A stretch of DNA of 64,000 nucleotides, taken from positions 1 to 64,000 of the forward strand of contig NW_019775917.1 in assembly GCF_001039355.2 (NCBI RefSeq), in the 5' to 3' direction. Of the stretch, positions 59,101-64,000 are shown piece by piece. This DNA is from Lingula anatina (Eukaryota; Brachiopoda; Lingulata; Lingulida; Lingulidae). Positions within the stretch are counted from its first letter, which is position 1. Each line of letters begins with the position of its first letter. The notes under the pieces were generated by a model. That model was not told where the DNA came from. It ran no database searches and saw nothing but the letters and a program-made list of their open reading frames with translations. The position numbers and the translations under genes were made by a program.

Positions 59101-62100
59101 TGGTTTGTTCACGTATTACGATAACCGAAGTCACCCCCTTGAAACTCTGCAAACGCTGCAAGTATGCACTTACGGTGACAGCGTCCCCACTTAATGGCGT
59201 TAGCGTCTGTTCCACACCATGGTTCGTCATTACCAAAGTTAAGGTAGGTGGTACAGCTGTACTCGTCCGTAAACCCAGGATTGTACGGGAATACGCAAGG
59301 TGCCCCTTCTGCCGTGCCCTCATAGGTCTGCTTGGTGGAGACTAAATAAAGGGATTGATTTTCCGTAATTTTTCAAGACTGGGGAGGACAAATTCAACTT
59401 TCTAGGGAAGACCTCTTAATTAAAACAATGCTGAAACTGCAACTGGGCGATTTGACAAACATGCAAAGTTTAGCTTCATTCGTTGAGTTCTACAAATTTT
59501 CCTGGTGACAGGTCAATTTAAATTAAAATTGTCAGTGGCCAATTTCGACATACAAATATTTCACTTGCGTCATATTTTGCTAAAAGGGGACCATAATTCC
59601 TGCAGTCACCACTCACCCTCTCCCTGCGTCTCCCACAGCGTCCAAGACACAGTGCTTGCGTTCTTAGCCAGCACCCTGAGTATCCCCACGTCGATACCGT
59701 ACTGGAAGTACCAGAACTCCAGGCACTTGTTCTCCCTGTTTGTGATCGGGGGTAAGAAAATACGGGCGTCGTCGCCCTTCCCGGCCCGCGTGGACTCCAC
59801 GTAGAAGTAATAACCTGGGGGTAAGGACGTGACAAAGTTGTTCCGATAAGTCAAATAAATATGCTTACTAAGAAGCGTGTATAGCAGAAACATGATCGAA
59901 CGACAGTAAAAATAAAATATTAGTAAAGTACAGGTGAAAACACTAGCCTTGATTAGTCTTGATTAGTATAGAGAAGGGTTAGTCGGAGCAATGGGGTTAG
60001 CATATGGGACGAATGTCACCTTTACACAGCAATGGGGAAAGGTCTACGGTTCCTAGCGGACTGCCATTCCTGTCACACCTATGTGCATTGGAGGCAAGTA
60101 CGTTTACATGTATTTTTAAAATATATTTTGTTCACGTCCTACTCGTAGCCTACTGGAACCGTTAATAGACCGTCAGAGTATTACTAAACTGTACAGAGGT
60201 TTGCACATCATTATTTAAAAGTGTTTAATTCATGTTAACCCTACCTCCATTCCCAGTGTGATCTCCTTTGACGGGACCCGTATATTTGGTAGGTGCCCTC
60301 CCCCGCCACCGCTTCCAGTTTAGTGTATCCGAGGGATCTTGAAATAGTCCACAGTCTGTGGAGTCGAATTCGCAGTTAAACAACAGGCTGTTGTCCTGAA
60401 AGGTTGCCACCCCTGGGTTGACTAGGGTATTGGCAGGGGGTACAGTGGCAGAACCCGTTGGTGGTGGGGGTAGAGTAGTGGTTGTTGGAATAGCGGCTGT
60501 GTCATTAATGCAAGGTCCTACTGAACCCGAAGCTGTTAGAAAAAAAAAAGCCAAATGTAATGCTATATATGCAACTTTTATATTACTCAGCGTGGGGTCA
60601 CATACATGTATCAGAACGCCGCTTTTCATATTGATGATAATACTGCTTATTTGTAAAATGGATGACATACGTCAGTCTTCAATGCAGAAGAAAATGTATA
60701 CGTACCCAGTACAAACAGGATCAAACGTCTCTAATTATTCTAATTTGAAGAGCTATTTTTCCTAATGTTAGCAGTCCTAAAATGATTTTAATTTTTTAAA
60801 AATTACAGAATTCATATCAGTTTCAAATTACAAATGGAGGAAAAATATAATGATTCGATGTACTAAGACTAAAAAATAAATCATTACAAGTTCATTGTCC
60901 GTATGTGGTATGACTAATGAAAATTACGTTCACCAAACAACTCGACACTCACGCTGTGCCACACACGGTCCCTTTACCACCGTGATGTCATCAATGGCGA
61001 TATCCGCGAAGTAACCGTTGCCCATGACACCCTCAAACATAATCTCGTACCTGCCGCACGGGAGAGTAGCATTGGCCCTGTACCACGCGTTACCCTGCTC
61101 GCCTTAAATGGAGAAAAATCGCCAGACGTAAACAGAGATGATCACTTAAATCAAAGCGCAATTGTCTTTTATATTTTTGTTCCTTTAAGTAATTACATGT
61201 AAAGTTACATAGCACAATAAAATCGCAAAAATACAGGCTAGAAATTTGCTATAGAATCGTGGAAAGTCAAGTTAAAAAATAAAACTTTTTCAAAAATAAA
61301 TGAATAAATAGAAATTAAAAAATAAACTTAGTGATTACACTAATGAAAAAAGTAAAATAGGTCTACACGGTATTATATACTACAACAGTTCATTTTACAA
61401 ATTAGACTATGAAATCCATGCCGAAATCCATGGTTTGACTTACCGCTAAGAGACCACATCAGCACCGTAGCGCCATCAATGTGAAGGTACACATTGAGAC
61501 GGCCGATATCCTTCCCGTACATGTGGTAGAAGAAGTTGAGGCAGCGCTGCTGCGGCGAGAACGAGAATTCTGGAGAGTAGAGACGGGCAGTCTCGTTTGG
61601 CTTACGTGGATACGAGGCCTCTATGTGTGCGTACTTGCCTCGCCCTGGAAAAAGAATTGCTATACAGTACAGTGTGCGAACTTAGACTGGGTTCCCATAC
61701 CTAGATCGATCTAACAGGACCGATCCATGTCTGATTTTTCCCGCTTAATTCCTTTCAGCATAAGCGGCTTAGATGTCGATGTCTGGCACGCCTACTGAAG
61801 CTGCTAAACGATAATTAATTACCCCCTAGCAGCTTCAGTAGGCGTGACAGACATCTAAGCCGCTTAAGTTAATTGCAATTTAGCGAGAATCCCCTTGGAG
61901 ATAGATCGATCCACAAAAAGGTCTGATAATTGTTCCTTAAGCTATATTCGCTGTAGGATTCAAATGGAACAAAAGCTGAGCATTTGACGCAACCAGATAC
62001 GAAATTACATTCAGAAGGGCCGTAGCCAGCAATTTTAAAGGTGGGAGTGGGGGGGGGGGGGTGTCTTTGTAAAAGTGGACTTTTTCCCATGAAACGGACC

Positions 62101-64000
62101 TGTAAGAGGCTAATTTTTCTCGCCATCTTTTAAAATACAAATTAAAGATCCAGCTGTCTTGATTAATGAAATATTTCCACCTACCAGGATCTTTAAATCA
62201 GGTGAATGAAATGTCACAGTTTATTACAACTTAGGGCCTGCTTAACGGTGTTCTTTTCTTAAGCACCTAAAGTTGCAGTAACAATGGCTGCGGTAGCATC
62301 CCCGTGGTAATACATTCAAATTTCTTAGTCTAGATCTTAATGCAATTCCAAAATGATAACTTAAATACGGAGGTAAAAAGAACCTACATGACCCTTGCGT
62401 GTGGTCACTGGAGGGTCCGGTGCGGTCAGTCGGGGTCTTTCCTGACCCTATCCTCCAGTCAAAATCATCGTCAGTTCTGTCATCTTTAAAGCCACAGTTG
62501 TCATCGTCAAACGTGCAATCAAATTCAATGTCTGAGGCTGAAAAAAAAAGAGATCAGCACAGTGTTTTGCGTCTCAAAGGAAAGAGAAGAAAATCTGGCC
62601 ACATTAAGGTTTAGCATTAATAGTCCTTTTAATAACTAATTTTTATATAAAATTAATTAAGTTGAATGAAAAGATGACACAATTTATTTTTCTTTTCAAG
62701 GATCAACAAAGTTGGTTAGATAAATGAAACATTTATATTACAAGATACAGAAACACAGGGCAATTGTGTTAGGTGTGATAACACAGATCAACTAACACAA
62801 TACCTGAAGACGGGGTCGGTGCCGGAGGAGCAGGTTCCAGAGTAGGACGAACAGGCGCTGAAATAAAGGTACATTGTATCATTAGCTACGATTTCAGCTG
62901 TTCAATTGTGTGCCACATGGTGCTGTTTTGTGTCATTGTCGTGTATGGAATGATTATAATAAACTTATTCACAATTCTTACCAGGAAAAATATTAAATAA
63001 TAAATTAGAATAAGATTATTTTATTCGTAAAAGTTCAATGATATTTAAAGCGCAATAACACAGCTGATGATTTTATTTTCTAATAGCATGTAGATTTAAG
63101 GTTTAAAAACTCATCTACGTAGTATAGTCGAAATACGTGCACAAACTGTTTAACTTCGTCACACTTCGGACCCCCTCCGTTCCTCCTCTCCTCCATCACA
63201 ATCAACTGTACTTACTTGGTGTATCAGGACATTTCCCCAGCCCTATCTTGATATCATCTATAGCATAATCACTGTAGAAACTGTTACTTGTCAACACGGA
63301 CTCAATACTTATAGTGGGCACGTCTCCGGCAATATTTACCAGGGCCCGCTGCCATTGTTTGACCCCAGAACCTGAGACAGAAAATATAAATTCCAAATTT
63401 CTAAGATTGGAAGCCTATGCAAACACCAGAGTTTATAGGGGCCTATTCGGATCTTCAAAGGCTCGAAATATAATTCAAAGAGCAAAATGGCAATTGACGC
63501 AAATAAAAATTGTGAAACATAGAACCACGTATATTTTTCAAAACAATTAAACAAAGGTTCTTCGCAAAATAAAAAGTAACTCTATTGGACTAATGCTTGG
63601 CACTTACATACGTAAGTATATTAAATGTGGATAAGAGTACTCACGGTAACATTTCCCCCACTTGTTCGCAGTTTTGTCCGTGCCACACCACGGCTCGTCG
63701 TTGCCAAAGTTTAAAAAGCTCGTGCAAGTGGAGAAGGTGGAAAAGTAGTTCTTCGTGAAGGGGAAGACACACGGCGCTCCACCTGCAGTTCCGCCATACG
63801 TCCTCCCTGTGGTGACTGTAAGTAGAAAAGAGCACGTGCACTATGCATCGTGAAACATTTTCTATATACATCTCAAAATAGTCACCAAAAACTATTCTTT
63901 AACTGTAAAAGCATGATTACAAAACAACTAATGCAATTTTTTTTCTAATTCATTACAATGAAAGCCACAAAAGAAATCACTCGACAAATAAAAGATAAAT
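53397..64000 (-). CDS. MAM / fibronectin-II / mucin-stalk type I membrane protein, 5' end beyond window
   Basis: I assembled fourteen minus-strand exons by GT-AG sites and phase: 63645-63815, 63216-63371, 62804-62857, 62388-62537, 61444-61644, 60953-61102, 60245-60532, 59617-59814, 59174-59341, 58704-58859, 58094-58192, 56726-57658, 56023-56107, 53397-53523. The first twelve are all multiples of three and start and end in phase 1. About 978 residues are visible. Order: FN2, MAM end, Pro linker, complete MAM, Thr/Pro linker, MAM with an FN2 inside, Thr-rich stalk, transmembrane helix, cytosolic tail. MAM domains mediate extracellular adhesion; FN2 modules bind collagen or glycans in other proteins. 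Signal peptide and start lie beyond 64000. I know of no exact named orthologue. Confidence 0.85.
53714..53734. repeat. perfect 10-bp-arm palindrome, copy 1
   Basis: ACCGGGCCTC and GAGGCCCGGT separated by one base. The same arms occur at 54963-54983, across the N gap, and a shorter relative at about 55152-55171. Confidence 0.85.
53740..53829. repeat. TGACTCCCC minisatellite at gap edge
   Basis: TGACTCCCC-type units repeat four times up to the gap, with a 14-bp inverted repeat (ATGAAAATCTGACT at 53740-53753 and its complement at 53774-53787). Probably the reason the assembly failed here. Confidence 0.8.
53830..54684. other. assembly gap (855 N)
   Basis: A run of N. Long X-only open frames over it are meaningless. 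Confidence 1.
54963..54983. repeat. perfect 10-bp-arm palindrome, copy 2
   Basis: Same arms as copy 1 with a single different central base. Confidence 0.85.
56311..56339. repeat. poly-A tract in MAM gene intron
   Basis: Almost uninterrupted A run in the intron between the stalk and transmembrane exons. Confidence 0.9.
56726..58192 (-). CDS. Thr-rich mucin-like stalk
   Basis: Exon 58094-58192 and the large exon 56726-57658 encode about 344 residues dominated by TTKPT-type repeats with Thr, Lys, Pro and Ser, expected to be heavily O-glycosylated and extended. The nucleotide repeats also create a long open frame on the plus strand (56770-57672), which is an artefact of composition. Confidence 0.85.
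58704..60532 (-). CDS. MAM3 domain interrupted by an FN2 module
   Basis: 60245-60532 gives a Thr/Pro linker and the MAM start (FNCEFDSTDCGLF, WKRWRGRAPT). 59617-59814 gives the middle (YYFYVESTRAG, KCLEFWYFQYG). 59174-59341 is a complete FN2 (GAPCVFPY, SCTTYLNFG, EPWCGTD, KWGRC), and 58704-58859 the MAM end (QQWQRARVNV, YAIDDIKLALGEC). All joins are phase 1, so removing the FN2 exon would leave an in-frame MAM. Confidence 0.85.
60953..62857 (-). CDS. linker exon and uninterrupted MAM2 domain
   Basis: Exon 62804-62857 is an 18-residue Pro-rich linker. MAM2 is spread over 62388-62537 (FDCTFDDDNCGF, FDWRIGSGKTP, TGPSSDHTQGS), 61444-61644 (KYAHIEAS, LYSPEFSF, RCLNFFYHMYG) and 60953-61102 (WYRANATLP, YEIMFEG, IAIDDITVVKGPC). 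The conserved MAM cysteines are present. No FN2 exon is found in this domain. The intron 61645-62387 carries a family P MITE. Confidence 0.85.
61685..61925. mobile_element. palindromic MITE, family P, copy 6 (in MAM gene intron)
   Basis: The left end GACTGGGTTCCCA follows TTA. The long internal inverted repeat around AAGCGGCTTAGATGTC and GACATCTAAGCCGCTT is well preserved; the right end is diverged. It lies in the intron 61645-62387. Confidence 0.7.
63216..63815 (-). CDS. FN2 module and C-terminal MAM segment of MAM1
   Basis: Exon 63645-63815 encodes an FN2 module: GGAPCVFPF, a CTSF cysteine, EPWCGTD and KWGKCY give the four cysteines and the Trp residues of the fold. The next exon 63216-63371 encodes KQWQRALVNI through DYAIDDIKIGLGKC, the last strands of a MAM domain. 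The N-terminal part of this MAM must lie upstream of the window. Confidence 0.85.

Noticed and set aside
1-64000. CRISPR arrays, rRNA genes, bacterial operons
   Set aside because: None seen; the tandem repeats present are microsatellites, minisatellites or transposon pieces, and gene structure is eukaryotic.

Overview
The window is a piece of an AT-rich animal genome with short introns, GT-AG splice sites, microsatellites and many small inverted-repeat transposons. The gene content (a tandem secreted-serpin array, a GT11 fucosyltransferase, an exon-shuffled MAM/fibronectin-II/mucin membrane protein and a V8-like serine protease) suggests a marine invertebrate, most likely a mollusc or other lophotrochozoan; amphioxus cannot be excluded. 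Exon joins were made by eye from splice sites and reading-frame phase.

Layout. 885-2774 (minus): three exons of a trypsin-fold, V8-like serine protease. 2775-11430: about 8.7 kb with no recognisable gene, holding microsatellites, two palindromic MITEs and a possible tRNA-derived SINE. 11435-48800: a head-to-tail array of twelve serpin loci, all on the minus strand, called A to K here, with E2 as the second copy of E. Eight are complete (A, B, C, D, G, H, I, K), one is cut by an assembly gap (J), one is interrupted by a MITE (F), and E and E2 share an inactivating 16-bp deletion. Where visible, each gene has a non-coding exon 1, usually with a TATA-like box upstream, a 5'UTR intron of 160-540 bp, and a single coding exon of about 404-412 codons with a signal peptide. 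Paralogues are nearly identical except in the reactive-centre loop, where the predicted P1 residue is Arg, Glu, Glu, Gly, Lys, Thr, Thr, Gly or Gly.

51515-52555 (plus): an intronless type II membrane alpha-1,2-fucosyltransferase. 53397 to beyond 64000 (minus): fourteen 3' exons of a type I membrane protein with MAM domains, two fibronectin type II modules lying inside MAM domains, a long Thr/Lys/Pro mucin stalk, one transmembrane helix and a 41-residue tail.

Reliability. Three single-N contig joins (27881, 30450, 44047) fall inside the array next to near-identical sequence, so the copy number may be inflated by unmerged haplotypes or altered by misassembly. A 855-bp N gap (53830-54684) lies in the last intron of the MAM gene. 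Functionally, the array looks like a diversified set of secreted protease inhibitors, with a surface mucin-like protein and a fucosyltransferase beside it. Any functional link among these neighbours is inference only.
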